Below the pieces are notes generated by a model, which saw only the letters and a list, made by a program, of their open reading frames with translations, ran no database searches and was not told the DNA's origin. From contig NC_134700.1 in the NCBI RefSeq assembly GCF_043290135.1, forward strand, positions 157,372,053-157,436,052: 64,000 nt of DNA, read 5' to 3'. This DNA comes from Rhipicephalus microplus (lineage: Eukaryota; Arthropoda; Arachnida; Ixodida; Ixodidae). The first letter of the stretch is position 1. Every line of letters starts with the position of its first letter. The translations under genes were made by a program, and so were the position numbers. Of this stretch, positions 42,508 through 54,260 are shown piece after piece.

Positions 42508-43511
42508 ACTGTCGAAATTTGGGCTTGTTGGTGCATTGTGACGACTGAAAATAGCGCTAAGAAACGGGGACACAAGAAGAGGACACACGGCACAGGCGCT
42601 AACATCCAACATAATGTTTATTACCACCACACGCTCGCCTATATCACCAAGAAAAATAACATCACATGACATGAATGATGCGCACAAAAAACTAATTTCT
42701 TAGAAAATACAATTCTTTATCACTGAGCGTAAGAGAGGGAGTGCTGACGCACTTAGACCCCAGTGAAGCGATAGCCCCAGCCTCAATAACCTCTCTAGTA
42801 AGCTTGTCAAACATTCTCTTGATAACTGTGCATGCATTGAATATCGGCGCGCAGCCGCAGGATTTACAATGTATGGCCAACCAACTCCCCTGGCCGTTTT
42901 TCACGTTATTACAATGTTCTCTTAAACGATCATTAAGGCAACGGCCCGTCTGTCCAATATACTCTTTACCACAAGAAAGCGGGATACGATAAACAACGCA
43001 TATGATACAAGGATCATAAACAGTTCGATGCTTCTTACTACAACCTTTGGGTTTTCCGTCACGGTCATGAAGGCCACAAAGGCTGACCAACTTCTTGGGA
43101 GCCGAAAAGACAACCCTAACTTCAGAGCGCTTAGCTAATTTCTTTAGGTTGTGCGATATCTTGTGATAGTATGGTATGACGACTAGGTGCTTCAGTTTCT
43201 CGGCATCACGCATCGCTGTACATCCTGGTTTACGAAGCGTACGAAGCAAGCCTTCCGCAACTGAAGTTTGGACGTGCATAAGATAACCTGCTTTCAACAA
43301 ACGGTCTGACTGATTATGAAAACTATTGGCGATTTCGTGCTCACAAGATTTGCTTAAAGCATGAAGAAAACAATGACTGATGATGCCTCTTTTCACTAGT
43401 TTGGAGTGAGCTGATTGGCAAGGAAGGACCGGTTTGTTCATACGTGGTTGGTATGCCCAACATATGCGGTTAGGATGAAAGGTAAAGAGGACCTCGAGGA
43501 ATTTTATGGCA
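42508..43511 (-). mobile_element. Penelope-like element, copy 2, 5'-truncated
   Basis: It matches copy 1 from its 3' end through the GIY-YIG region to GAATTTTATGGCAT, where similarity stops at 43511. The break point lies within a short perfect inverted repeat (43502-43525). Partial tandem copies of this kind (pseudo-LTRs) are typical of the family. Confidence 0.85.
42692..43441 (-). CDS. GIY-YIG endonuclease domain of Penelope-like element (open frame)
   Basis: 249 residues without interruption from MNKPVLPCQS to a TAG-type end. By eye it is about 95% identical to the same frame in copy 1. Key blocks: CGLHDRDGKPKGC and CIICVVYRIPLSCG (linker and first motif), KEYIGQTGRC (YIG), LNDRLREHCNN (conserved Arg) and EAGAIASLG (the conserved Glu region). 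It is the downstream part of a larger polyprotein, so the first Met need not be a real start. It has no RT of its own. Confidence 0.8.
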   Translation of the reverse strand: MNKPVLPCQSAHSKLVKRGIISHCFLHALSKSCEHEIANSFHNQSDRLLKAGYLMHVQTSVAEGLLRTLRKPGCTAMRDAEKLKHLVVIPYYHKISHNLKKLAKRSEVRVVFSAPKKLVSLCGLHDRDGKPKGCSKKHRTVYDPCIICVVYRIPLSCGKEYIGQTGRCLNDRLREHCNNVKNGQGSWLAIHCKSCGCAPIFNACTVIKRMFDKLTREVIEAGAIASLGSKCVSTPSLTLSDKELYFLRN

Positions 43512-43525
43512 TAGCTGCCATAAAA
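43502..43525. repeat. perfect inverted repeat at the truncation point of Penelope copy 2
   Basis: TTTTATGGCA (43502-43511), spacer TAGC, TGCCATAAAA (43516-43525). The left arm belongs to the element; the right arm is new sequence at the break. Confidence 0.9.
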
Positions 43526-46500
43526 TATAAGAGGGCTAACTGTGACGCAGGAAAAATTGAAACTGCGAAGTATATACTGAAGAAACCCGTTTCAGTTGAG
43601 TTAGTGTTAGCAGGATACGCGTGCGATAAGGCACGCTTCATGGCGCACGAACGAGTCCTATAAAGAACAAATACTGACGACTGCTGATGATAAGAACAAA
43701 TATGTCATGGCCACGCCTCCTTAAAAGGCCCGTGAAAGCACGAGGTCTAACCAAAGCGTAACGCTTACTTAATACCTAAAAAAGCCCCAAAGACGTTGCG
43801 TTGATGTTTTGTTTTCATTTGAAAAAAATTGACACAAACAAACTTTGAACATCTTAATAACGCAATAAGCCTGAGTTGTTGATAGTCAGTCTCTACGAGA
43901 CAATCGTTCCTTTACAATCTTCACAGCCTAAAACCATCATGGAAACAAGTTGAGGGCCTCGGCTGCCGAGCTGACAGGATTATTTGTGAATTCTTTTCAT
44001 ACATGTATTTCGCAGTGTGGCTATGAGAAGTAGTGTTCACGGATTATTGTTTTTGGAAAAAGCGCATATTTCGCATGGACCCCCCAGCTATTACTATAGA
44101 GAATCTTCGAAGTTGATGTTTCGCTAATATTGTTCTTTTAGTTATATCAATTGTCTTTTTCCTTTGTTTATTTTATTCCTCCCATTCTCCTATGCAGGGT
44201 AGCGAATCGGGTGCAAACTGGCTGGTTTTCCTGCCTTATTTTTTTTCTCTCTTTCAAGCTTTTGAGGACAAAAGAAAGTGACTGCTCTGCGCCAAGTAAC
44301 TTTCGGGCGCACACGCCGAATTATTAAGTGGGGTACCTGAAAGCAAAATACTCTATTGATTGGCGAGGAAGACATAAAGCTATATAATTGGCTCGAGCGA
44401 AGAATATTGAGCAGAAATTTTCGATAACGATGAAGTATCAGGAAGTGTCAAGAAGAAAACTTCAGTATGCGTCGTGGTGGCCGAATAAATGGACGCAATA
44501 ACTTAAACAACACACATGCGAGCTCAAATCATGCATTAACTGATACAATTTGAAGGACAAATCTGCAGGACGATTCGGCTCGAGAAGCATGCATCCTGCA
44601 CCGAAGTTGCGCCCTACATTACTCTTAGTGAATGGTGAACAGCTGGGGCTAATTTCATTCTCTCTGTTATCTGATAGCAGCCCGCAATTTAATGGACTTG
44701 CATCTTTACGTAGTGAAAACTGGTATAAAATAAGACTCAGGAGTGTCTTCACTATTTATTGTGGCATATAAGGACGGCGTCGACAAGTAGACATAGACGC
44801 CAGTTGCATTTATTAGCAAAAACTTAACAACCTAGCTCGCAGGCTCGTATTTCTGGGCCACATCGGCCCACAAAAAAAATTTTCACTTCGTCACACATAG
44901 GTATAATGAAGGGACTAAGATTTCTTAACTAAAACAAGGAAGATTTCATTTCTCATGTGAGCAATGTATGTAAACAAACGACTACAAAAGTCATGTACGT
45001 GATGATCCCTCTTACAGTGATCTTGCGTAGCGTAATCAGCCACAGTCGTTATGATAAGTGCATGTTCTAGCGCCCGATGGCAGAGTACGCTTTTACCATG
45101 CTATATTACTGCAATATTACTCATTGCATTGTGAAGTTTGCTTACAAGGCTTCTGTGTTTTTAAAGCACAAGTTTTTTGTTGCAATTCGAAGCAAAGCAA
45201 CTTATTCTCCTGCACTGCAAAGAATTCCCATGGATGTATGCTAGAATACGGGCCTGCCACGGAAATGTCCTCGGTTCGATGCTTAACTGCAGCCGCGAAT
45301 TTTTACTACTTACTTTATTTGCACCTTGCTCAATTTTTCAGTCACGCACAAGATTATTATCGTTCTCTCGCAATGAGCAACACTCATGTCGACGCTGATG
45401 TCAACTCCGACACCAGAATTTCTGTAAAACGAGCTTTTTAACGCTTTCGCGTTAAAAAGATCGTCCTCACTTCAGCCCAATCTTATGATTTTTCTTCCAT
45501 ATTGCTTAACTTTCCGTGTACAAAGTACGCGTTTGGCATTCATTAAAACACCATTATATTATTAACTGACCGGAGGGCACACATAGCATCAAGTATTCAC
45601 AATGAAAAGCACTGACATACATAATTTACTCCTAATCCTTGGCGTGAAAGCTCATAAACCGACTGGGTTCACTTGATGGTCTCACAAACTTTCCAGCACT
45701 CTCTAAACCATTCACTGATTATTTAGAAAGTAATATGCTATGCTGTCTTTTGAGCCGTTCCACGGAATGTTTCGGGAAATGCGACGTTGGCGGAATCGGA
45801 TGTTAATGTGATACAATCAATTGTTTAGCGCGATGGGGGAACTATACGTCCCCGTAGTTATCAACATTTATCAATGCCTTTGTTTTGTATGGAAACATTG
45901 AAATGCAAGGCAATGCTATACAAACTTCTGTCTGGTAGGAGACATATGATCTTAGCAGTACTTATAGTTGGGATAAAGAAAAAAATTTTTATTGTTTATT
46001 GTTAATGAAGAACGTCATTGTTTTTAAATGAGGCATTATTGGGTCCATAACAGAGTACATATACACGGGTTATAGTACAAAAACAGTAATGATCCTCACG
46101 GGACTTCAGGCGAGACGCTATGGCTGTATCACTCTCCTGTATTTCGACGCTAGCAGCTCTGTTTTCTTGCCACCCTGACGTTCCTCTCAAGGAATCGCCT
46201 AAGTGCACGTTTGTGGCCAAGTGTAATTATTTACCTAAAGGCCACCGTCTTTAAAAAACTCGCCTTCTTGCAGGCTTTGTCTCAGCATCTGTTCTGCTGC
46301 TGAATATGGCTAAACTCAATAAAACTGGAGTGGCTCTTTCTATGTTGTAGTGTGAAAAAACCTTGCGCCATTAGAGAATTAAAGTGCTGTCGTGGACTCG
46401 GCCGAAAGCTAATTACGCCACGCTTCAGTGTGGGTGCCTTAGATACATACTTGTTTGAAGTATATGCACCTGCATGTATTGCTGTTCCAGTTAGCAAATT

Positions 46501-47097
46501 GACTTAACGGTGCCCCTCTTAGCGCAGTGAGAGTATGGTTATATTTTCTAAAATCGTAGGAGGAAAATTGGGAGATAAGTAGGTTTTTAGGCAGATGGAT
46601 GAAATAAATGAAAAAGAAAGCAATATTTTGACTTTGTAGTGACGGGGAATAAAGTAAACTCAGCCGGTAAAATGAAACGCCTTGTTCAGTGAAGTCGTGT
46701 GAACTAAACGAATGTCACAAAGAACTAGCAAGAGGGGTCGTGCTATAGGACAACGACAAGCGTGGGCTTCCGTACTCGGTAATCTCCTGGTCCATGAAAT
46801 TCGTCGGCTCTCATAGACACCTTAGCGAAACTTACAGCATTATTTTTGTCCTCCCATTACCTCTAGGACAAACTCACTTACTCTTGCACTGCGCCTAATT
46901 TTAATGGAACGAGATGAAAGTACCACGAAGTTGCGAAACATGGTGGCGTTGTGTACAACGTGTAGTGGTAAAAACATTTGTGTGTGAAACCCAATCACAT
47001 AACAAATAATGGCATGAGAGTCTGCTGAAATAGGCTTATACTTACTTTGCCGTAAATGTCAGCACAAGGTTGTGTGTGGGCCATGAAATATTTAGGA
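43526..47097. other. no gene recognised
   Basis: AT-rich sequence with no coding bias. It holds a repeat end with a perfect hairpin at 45435-45458. The open frames at 44462-44771, 45058-45441 and 46002-46497 carry no domain. Confidence 0.5.
45435..45458. repeat. perfect hairpin TTTTTAACGC-TTTC-GCGTTAAAAA
   Basis: Ten-base perfect arms around a 4-base loop, preceded by ACGAGC. A second copy of this end type is at 53034-53053, preceded by ATGAGCTC. It probably marks one end of a dispersed miniature element. Confidence 0.8.
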
Positions 47098-47335
47098 AAC
47101 TGCCACGGTGGTCCACTAGTTAAAGCACACGACTGCTGACCTGCAGGTCACGGGATCGTATCTCGGCTGCGGCGGACAAATTTTCGGTTTATGCGAAAAT
47201 GTTTGAGGCCCTTGTACTTATATTTAGTTGTACGTTAAGAACCCCCAGGTGGTCGAATTTCCGCCATCCTCCCCTACGACACCCCTCATATCATAACGTG
47301 GTGTTTGGATGTTGGACGCAAACAATTATTATAAT
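47098..47335 (+). mobile_element. tRNA-derived SINE (Ruka-like), full-length diverged copy
   Basis: The head has box A-like GGTGGTCCACTAGTTAA and box B-like GGGATCGTATC near 47152; the body includes GTACGTTAAGAACCCCCAGG and the tail GTTGGACGCAAACAATTATT. More diverged than the 33107 copy. Confidence 0.8.
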
Positions 47336-48140
47336 GAAATATTTTTCAAACTTCCTCATTCCTATCCTCAATGTAGGGTAGAATACCAGTCACTCTGGAC
47401 TTGTTAACATCCCTGCCTTTCTTTTCCCTCCTGTTCCTGTTCCTCTTGGGCACGAGGTTATTGGCTGCAGAATAATATAATATTACAATCATTCTACGCT
47501 GGTTCATGTTTTATCCTAGGATTGCTAACAAGAAATGTGTCTTTCTGCCTTTGAATGTCACAGCCTGTATTTTTGCTCAAATGTTTCAATGAAAATTTTG
47601 GAAAAAATTGGAGGACGCCTAAGCTACCCCTTTAAGAGTTGAACGCGATAGCGAAATCTGGCCTCTAGTGCACCTTTCAACTGCTAAGTGCATACTTATT
47701 CATATGTTTTGCTACATACACACGCACACACACAAACACGAACACAGTAGATTGGACCAGCGCATGCTATTACCGTCAAATGGCTCGTTTTTGTCGCGAC
47801 ACTTGTCGAACAAAATGCGTTGAAGGGGCCCTGCAACACTTTTTTAAGTAACCATGGAATGAATTCACTAGAAGAGCTTATTGCCTCACGAATTCGACAG
47901 CGCAAAAATTTTAAGGATCTGTCCAGTGCGAGTGGAGTTACAAAGCTTTGTCGCATGCTGCCATTGCATTATCTCTTCTCTCGTCCCGACGAAAGCGCTG
48001 GAAGCTAAGCAGGGAGGGGTGGCAGGGCAATAAAACTACCGCGCATAGTGACATTGAGCACTTATTTTTTTCGCATGCGCGGCTTTTTCAGAGTGACCGT
48101 GCGCGCACGCGTGGACAAGTAGCAGCCTCCCAGGGCTATC
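47336..48140. other. no gene; repeat-like sequence
   Basis: Includes a CA-rich run near 47715-47735 and, from about 47820, GC-richer sequence (GGGGCCCTGCAACACTTTTT) that looks like the start of another dispersed repeat. Confidence 0.4.
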
Positions 48141-48141
48141 C

Positions 48142-48215
48142 AACATCACCTAGATTTTTTTCAAGGCCTCGGCAAGCCTCCATCTCGTCAGCGTGACGTC
48201 ACTGCTGCTAGATCT
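48142..48215 (+). repeat. left inverted repeat of element C (candidate TIR)
   Basis: It pairs with 52868-52929 in reverse orientation, with small length differences. It includes a palindromic TGACGTCA (CRE-like) at 48194-48201. Confidence 0.6.
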
Positions 48216-48592
48216 GAGAGAAAGCAACTCTTGACTGGCCGAGGTCGGAATGGCTTGCGGCTTCTGTTCGCCAAATAGACAGACAATCTTTTTTGCTTCG
48301 AAACAAGTCTTCAGTAGGCAAACTGTAGGAAATTATTACCTACTATCTAACAAAAAAAGCTTAGCAATATTTTATCTTTCAAATGATGTACTTATTTACT
48401 TGATTTGTTCACGCTTTAAACATTTTTGTGCACAGCCGAGCGAAGTTGGCAGTGCATAAGAGTGCGTCTGGCCACATTGATCTTACGTGCTCGCTCGCTC
48501 TGCTGGTTGTAGGCTAGTTCCATTTTGTTACCGCTCACGCTGTTTTTTCTTTCTCTTGTGCTGTGTGAGCATGGTTGGGTAAACTACGCAAT

Positions 48593-51500
48593 ATGCCTGG
48601 ATGCTGCTGTGCACTGGGGTGCAACTGTAACTACGCTCATGTACCTAAAGCGCGCGTCTATCGCTTTCCGATGTACGCCGACCAAAGAACCGCATGGACG
48701 AGAGCAATCCCTCGCAAGGATTTTGCGCCCACAAAGTACACTGTGGTAAGTGCGTTCTTTCACTTGTCGTAGGTGCCTACGCATGTGTAAACTCACTGAG
48801 CTACGCAACTAAAAACCTTTCAATTTTCATTATTTGTGAGCTATGCCTTCGGGGCACTTGCAGCAAATTTTACGAAGGACATGAGACACGCAGTATTAGT
48901 AATCGTGCTGTTAGCCTAATTTTTGTTTTCGCGCGACCAGTCTTGACAAACTGGTACTTTCCTTGCAATCTCACGCCTAGCTGATAGAATGAGTCGCTCT
49001 AAACGTACTGCAGCGCTTGATCAAATCCTATGAGAGTTAGATTTAATAAACAGCGCTCGCCTGTTGGGCCGCCTAACAAGGCATTGCTACTATGATAATG
49101 CCTAATAATACAGCCACATTTTCTGATATGTAGTTGACGAATGTCAACTAACTTTTTTTGCTTGATTTTTGTGCTATAAGCTCTGTTTCATTTTTCTTTT
49201 TTTTCAGGTGTGTGAGAAGCACTTTCATACAAGTGATTTTGTGACCACGTCGACCTATCAAGATGAGAAAACCGGATGAGTACTTGAAGTTCCTCTCCAG
49301 CTGAGACGACTCAAGTCTGGTGCTATCCCGAGCCTATTTCCAAACTGCTTTTCGTATCTTTTTTGTCCCACTATTGTGTCCGGGGAGGCCCTGAAGAGAT
49401 GCGGCTTCGTCTAGAGGGAGAATCGCTACAGAAGGCAATAAGGCAATCCGCTGAAGCTCACGAAGAAGAGAAGAAAAAGAATAACATCAGTACTTTTGAA
49501 GACTTGCTCACCACTCTGACAAGTTTCCAGACGAACACCTTCTGGACAAAACTTGTTACTCACGACAAAGTCCTCTTCCTAAACGTCGATTCTCAAGAAG
49601 CTCCAACTATGCGTTTTTCTGTGACAGTGTCAGCTGATTTGATTGTGAAAGTGTTCGTTAGTGACGTGCAGCTTAACAAGCTTGGGACCCTCGTACTTCT
49701 TGTTTATTTGTGTGATCTGCGGGATATCGGCTAGGTCCTTATTCCTGTGCAAAGTTTGGCAGGAAACTTCTCCGACAGCGAAGAACGCTTGCAGATTGTC
49801 ATGTAGAAGACAGTGGAAACACTGGATGAACTAGCATCACAAAGTTTCCCACATGAGTGGCAAGTGGAAGTTGTCAAGTTCGTAAAACAGCAAGTCGGCA
49901 TTTTACTGAGCAGAACTTCGAGGTACCCTGTGGACTTGCTGGTATTTGCTAGCCTTGTGTTCACAATATCTCCATATGCGTACAGATTTATTAGGTCCGC
50001 ATCAAAGTTGAAACTTCCACATTCCGACCCAATTAGACGTGTTTGTGGGTCATACCGTGTGAACCCATGCTCTGAGCAACAAGATGCTTTATTTTTGTCG
50101 TATGCAAAGAGGCTGAGCGTAGGAATGGATGACCACGAAAAAACTGTGACGCTTGTTATGGACGAAATTCATCTGCAGCCCTACATTGACTACAAAGGTG
50201 GTGGTCTAGTAGGAATGGCTACAAACAGTCAAAACGCAGCAAAAACTGCATATGTGTTTATGATTCAAAGCCTCCTGTCGTCAAGCAAAGACGTGGTGCA
50301 CATCCTTTCAGTGGCGAAAATAGATGCAATACAGCTGCATCAATTTTTTCGTGAGCTCATTAATGGGCTGGAGGCAACAGGCTTTCGAGTAATCGCGGTT
50401 GTTTCAGACAACTCCATCAATGGGAAGGCAATGTCATTTTTTTCAGAGCCACGGAAGGTTGATACAGTCTACAAGCATCCATCAGGCCAATCAAGACCAC
50501 TGTTTTTTATTTTATATTCTGTTCATGTTTTAAAATGCATACGAAACAATTGGCTTAACCAGTGTAACAGTGGTAAATGTATGTTTTTTCCAGACATCAA
50601 TGGACTACCTGACAAGCCATGCGTGCTAACAGCTTCATTCAACACGCTGCTAGAGCTCCATGAGAGAGAAAGAAATGAGCTTGTACGACTTGCTCCAACA
50701 TTTTGTTTGAAGGCACTGAAACCTTTGAACATAGAGCGACAAAACATGAAACTTGTTCTCAAGGTGTTCAACAGTTTCACAATCGCAGCTCTCAACAGTG
50801 CACAAGCAGCAGAACTGCAGCATGCCAAAAGCATGGCCGATTTTATCAGCACTGTCGTAATGTGGTGGCGCATAGTGAATGTTAAGACGCCGGATTAAGG
50901 GAGGCACCTTCGAGATGACTTACAATAGCCCATAAAGGCAGTTTGTTGCCCCCAAGTTGAGTTTTTGAACAAAATAGTCAGTTGGCTCGACTACTGGAAA
51001 AGCCTCGAGCATGACGCTGGTCATTTCAGTCATGAGACGCACAATGCATTGCGACACACGTCTCTTGCTCTTGTTCAGGTGACAAGCCACTGCCTTGAAA
51101 AGCTTGGATTCAGGTACGTCTTACTGGGGAAATTTCAGTCGGACCGCCTTGAAGACAGGTTTGGCAGGTACCGAAAATTAAGTGGCGCACAGTACCATAT
51201 CTCCATACGGCAGATGTATGAAGCGGAGAACAAATTGAGGCTGCAGAAGGTCGTCCAGCTGCCAGAGAGTGACGAGATTCCTCTATGTGCCTCCACTGAT
51301 GAATTTCGTGATGCTTTAAAGCAATCAGATTGTAGTTGGAGAAGAGGAAATCGCTGCAAAGCAGCACACACTTCCAGCTACAACTTATGTCGCTGGTTAT
51401 TGCGCACATGCTGCACTCAAGAAGCCTAAATGTGCATTCTGTAAAGAGAATCTAGTTGTTGAGAGTAGGACTCTTACAATTGAGGCAGACGAGCTCATAA

Positions 51501-51841
51501 CGAGTGTCACAAGACGTGGACTTAAGTTTCCCCAAGCCGTCATTGTGAATGCCGTACTGATGATGAATATTGTTCTCGAGAAACTGACAGGTGAAGAACA
51601 CGCCGTCAAATTTCATGCCTCTGAAAAGCAGAAAGAACTGCTTGTTTCAATGGCAACACTCTTCCTTGAGTGGAATGAAGATTTTGATGTTTGTGACAAT
51701 GGCTATACGCCGCACGTAGTGATGGGGTACATACTTAGTGTAGCAGCCAACACTTTGTTAAACAACCTTTGCAAACGAGAAAACAACAAGCTGTCTGAAG
51801 CCAAAGCAGCTAAATGGAAACTGAAGACACTTCAGGCGTAA
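48593..51841 (+). pseudogene. THAP-domain P-element-like transposase, two exons, disrupted
   Basis: Exon 1 (ATG 48593 to 48745) encodes MPGCCCALGCNCNYAHVPKA, then VYRFPMYADQRTAW; donor GTG|GTAAGT. The acceptor TTTTCAG is at 49207; exon 2 starts VCEKHF, completing the C2CH THAP finger, and reaches GAIPSLFPN. After a TGA at 49277 and a frameshift near 49360, the transposase follows: EEMRLRLEGESLQ, then SISPYAYRF-type helices (FTISPYAYRFIRSASKLKL), LVMDEIHLQPYIDYKGG (first catalytic Asp), AVVSDNSINGKAM (second Asp), LLGKFQSDRLEDRFGRYR and, in a shifted phase after about 51345, YVAGYCAHAALKK. Additional stops lie at 49732, 49804 and 50896. Intact relatives cut and paste DNA via an RNase H-like domain with a GTP-binding insertion. 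About 900 residues in all, normal for the family. Confidence 0.85.
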
Positions 51842-52610
51842 TCTCTCGCACATGACCGATGATGTGTCCTTTGTGTTTATAAAGCCAAATAGTTTGAGCT
51901 TCCAGTTTCAACACCTTCTACAAGATCATTTTAAAAATGCTAAAAGCTTTATTTCCACAATTTTTAAAGTATTGTCACATTTTTTCTTTTGCTGTGAACA
52001 TTGCCTTTCTTTTGGCACTTGAGCTGTTATGTGGAAGAATCATTTGAAGATATAAATAGATCATATCTAACCATTTCGTGTGTGTTCAAATACATCTACT
52101 GAAAATAAGTCAACTAAGTGTCGAAAAGATTTTACAGGTAACGTCAGGCTTGCTTTATTTTACTTTTTATGAAAATATCGTATGTGAAAAACTTCGCATG
52201 GATCTTCGTTCAATGGTTTTATTTCATTGTTGCTTTGTTTTTAAAAGTATTTTATATAATAAAACATGCAGTCTTGTTTGGACACAAATCTTCTGGTCCA
52301 TTTACTGAAATGCAAAATAGACCATCCAATGCCTTCAGAAACTTTACATAAACCAATGAGTCGGATAACGCGCCTTACTTCAGTATAATCATAACTCACT
52401 GAGGCACAGTTTCTCACGTGTGGTAATATAGCCAATAGACTTATTTTCGTTTCCCGTTACCACTGCTCTGCTGCTAGGTGTGAACTTCTCCATTGCACGA
52501 CGAGCTCATCACAAGGTCCTGCTACAATTGTAAATATAGGTGTAAATATCAAAAACTTCTCGGGGTCTATAACATTTACACCTGTTGCTAACAAAAATTC
52601 CTTCAAAGTA

Positions 52611-52773
52611 GGCCCGTAGTCAAAAATTAGTTTTCTGGTGGTGGGGCACCTGTTGAAGTCCTTGACAAACCCCTATTTTCACTATTTATTCTCAGTAAAA
52701 CAGCCCCTTCCATCCGGATTTCGTGGGGGGGGGAAGGGGGCCTCCTAGCCCCTCCCCCCTGGCCACGGGCCTG
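52611..52773. repeat. MITE-like element with GGCCCGT ends
   Basis: The left end AGTAGGCCCGTAGTCA and the right end TGGCCACGGGCCTG are mirror images around the GGCCCGT core. The interior is rich in G- and C-runs. About 160 bp, non-coding. Confidence 0.45.
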
Positions 52774-52867
52774 CTTCTAGGTGTAAGTCTCTACGAGTGC
52801 AACTGGGCCGCGGAACGACAAAACGCGAACGTGTGCCGGTCATTTGAGTGAAGCCAGCTTCCAGGCA

Positions 52868-52929
52868 GATCTCACAATTATGACGTCACGTAGGCTTGCG
52901 GATGCCTGAAAAAAAGTCTAGGTGATGTT
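52868..52929 (-). repeat. right inverted repeat of element C (candidate TIR)
   Basis: Mirror of 48142-48215: AGATCT at 52868, TGACGTCA at 52881, AGGCTTGC at 52892, TCTAGGTGATGTT at 52917. Confidence 0.6.
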
Positions 52930-53033
52930 CGGCTATCTCGGTATCTTGAATTTTCGGTCACAGATGCATAGACAATTTTTTGCTCATGACCAAGGGGTCA
53001 CCGCCGGCGGCGGGTTTTCTGCGACATGAGCTC

Positions 53034-53053
53034 TTTAACGCTCTCGCGTTAAA
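53034..53053. repeat. perfect hairpin TTTAACGC-TCTC-GCGTTAAA
   Basis: Eight-base perfect arms around a 4-base loop, preceded by GCGACATGAGCTC. Same end type as 45435-45458. Confidence 0.8.
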
Positions 53054-53901
53054 ATGACGTACGAGTAGTTTGAAAGCCATATTCAGTGAACACTCCAACT
53101 GTTCCGTGGAGGCGAGCTGCTTCTGCAGAGTTGCTTGGCGTTAGGAGAACTGATGTTGCGGTTTTTATGTAAAATGAGTTTGTAATACTGCTGTGATGAT
53201 GTTTTCTAGTGAGATCTAGTGTGATCTATAAATTATTGAATAAGTTGAAGCTTTTTTTGCCGCACTTTCTTGGAAATATTTGTGCATATTGATGGAACTG
53301 CCCGTCATTCACAACTAAACTTATAAAACGGTTGTATGCAATCATGATTCGCGAGGAACAACCAATATAGATAATCCGCGATAAGCGATAAGCTGCATCT
53401 GCGTCTATCTACTCGTCATTTTGGTCAGCTGACATGCTACGTGGTTTAGCGAAAGTATAAGGGCTGTAATTTATACCATGTTGATACGCTCCCCGAATTT
53501 AAAAGTGCTTTGTCATAGAACGGTGAAAGCACATATCCATCAGTTAAGGCTATGCACTGCTACATTTAAAAGAAATGGCAGGTTATGAACCTCGAAAACG
53601 CGAATGTATCGATGTGTAGACCATCATGTCTGTCACCTCCTTCAAAATTGTCTACGAAACATCCAAATGTCATCTGGAATCATAAATAATGGCATTAGAC
53701 CACAGCCAATTCACTATGACGAGGCTTCTGGGAAAATGACCAAGTGCAGCCATACAGACGGGTGCATCAAACGCGTTAAAGAGTTTTCTTAGGGACAGAA
53801 GCATTGCTGGAAGTTGTCAAAACATTTATTTCCCGATTACTTTAAGGCTACTGATGTACTTGCCCAAGTGAGCTCTGTATCCGGCTTACTGTAAATAAAA
53901 G

Positions 53902-53956
<55 letters not shown>
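53902..53956. repeat. (TAC)n microsatellite
   Basis: About 18 perfect TAC units after an AATAAA-containing stretch (GTAAATAAAAG), possibly the A-rich tail of an unassigned retroposon. Confidence 0.95.
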
Positions 53957-53957
<1 letters not shown>

Positions 53958-54174
53958 ATGGTTATACGCATGTCCTAGTTTTTAGAGATGCTGTGTGTTA
54001 TGTTGTTAACATGTAAAGGGACGTCTCTAGACGAGTAGAGACATTATAAGATATATTATTATTATTGCCATTTTGGTTACTGCGGAGTATACTTGGTTAT
54101 TGTATGCCATCCCTTGTTTAGACTAATATTATTCAAGAATCTTATTTGATGACTTGTGATGTGCGCCCACGCGC

Positions 54175-54260
54175 TTGTGTGTGTGTGCGTGTGTGTGCGT
54201 GCGTGTGTGTTTGTGCGTGTGTGCGTATGTGTGTGTATTTGTGTTTGTGTGTGTTGGTCT
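54175..54260. repeat. TG-rich imperfect microsatellite
   Basis: GT units with scattered CG and TTT interruptions. Confidence 0.9.

Larger units (their letters stand above)
48141..52937 (+). mobile_element. THAP/P-element-like transposon C
   Basis: Encodes a THAP domain and a long P-type transposase (48593-51841). Collinear inverted similarity flanks it: AACATCACCTAGA (48142-48154) against TCTAGGTGATGTT (52917-52929), GCAAGCCT (48172-48179) against AGGCTTGC (52892-52899), then TGACGTCA and AGATCT in mirrored order. The repeats may be internal parts of longer terminal repeats; the outermost ends and a target duplication were not found. Confidence 0.6.

Noticed and set aside
53034..53053. Helitron 3' end (hairpin)
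   Set aside because: No CTRR follows the hairpin on either strand, and no Helitron coding sequence is present.
53902..53956. CRISPR-like array
   Set aside because: A simple TAC microsatellite with no spacers.
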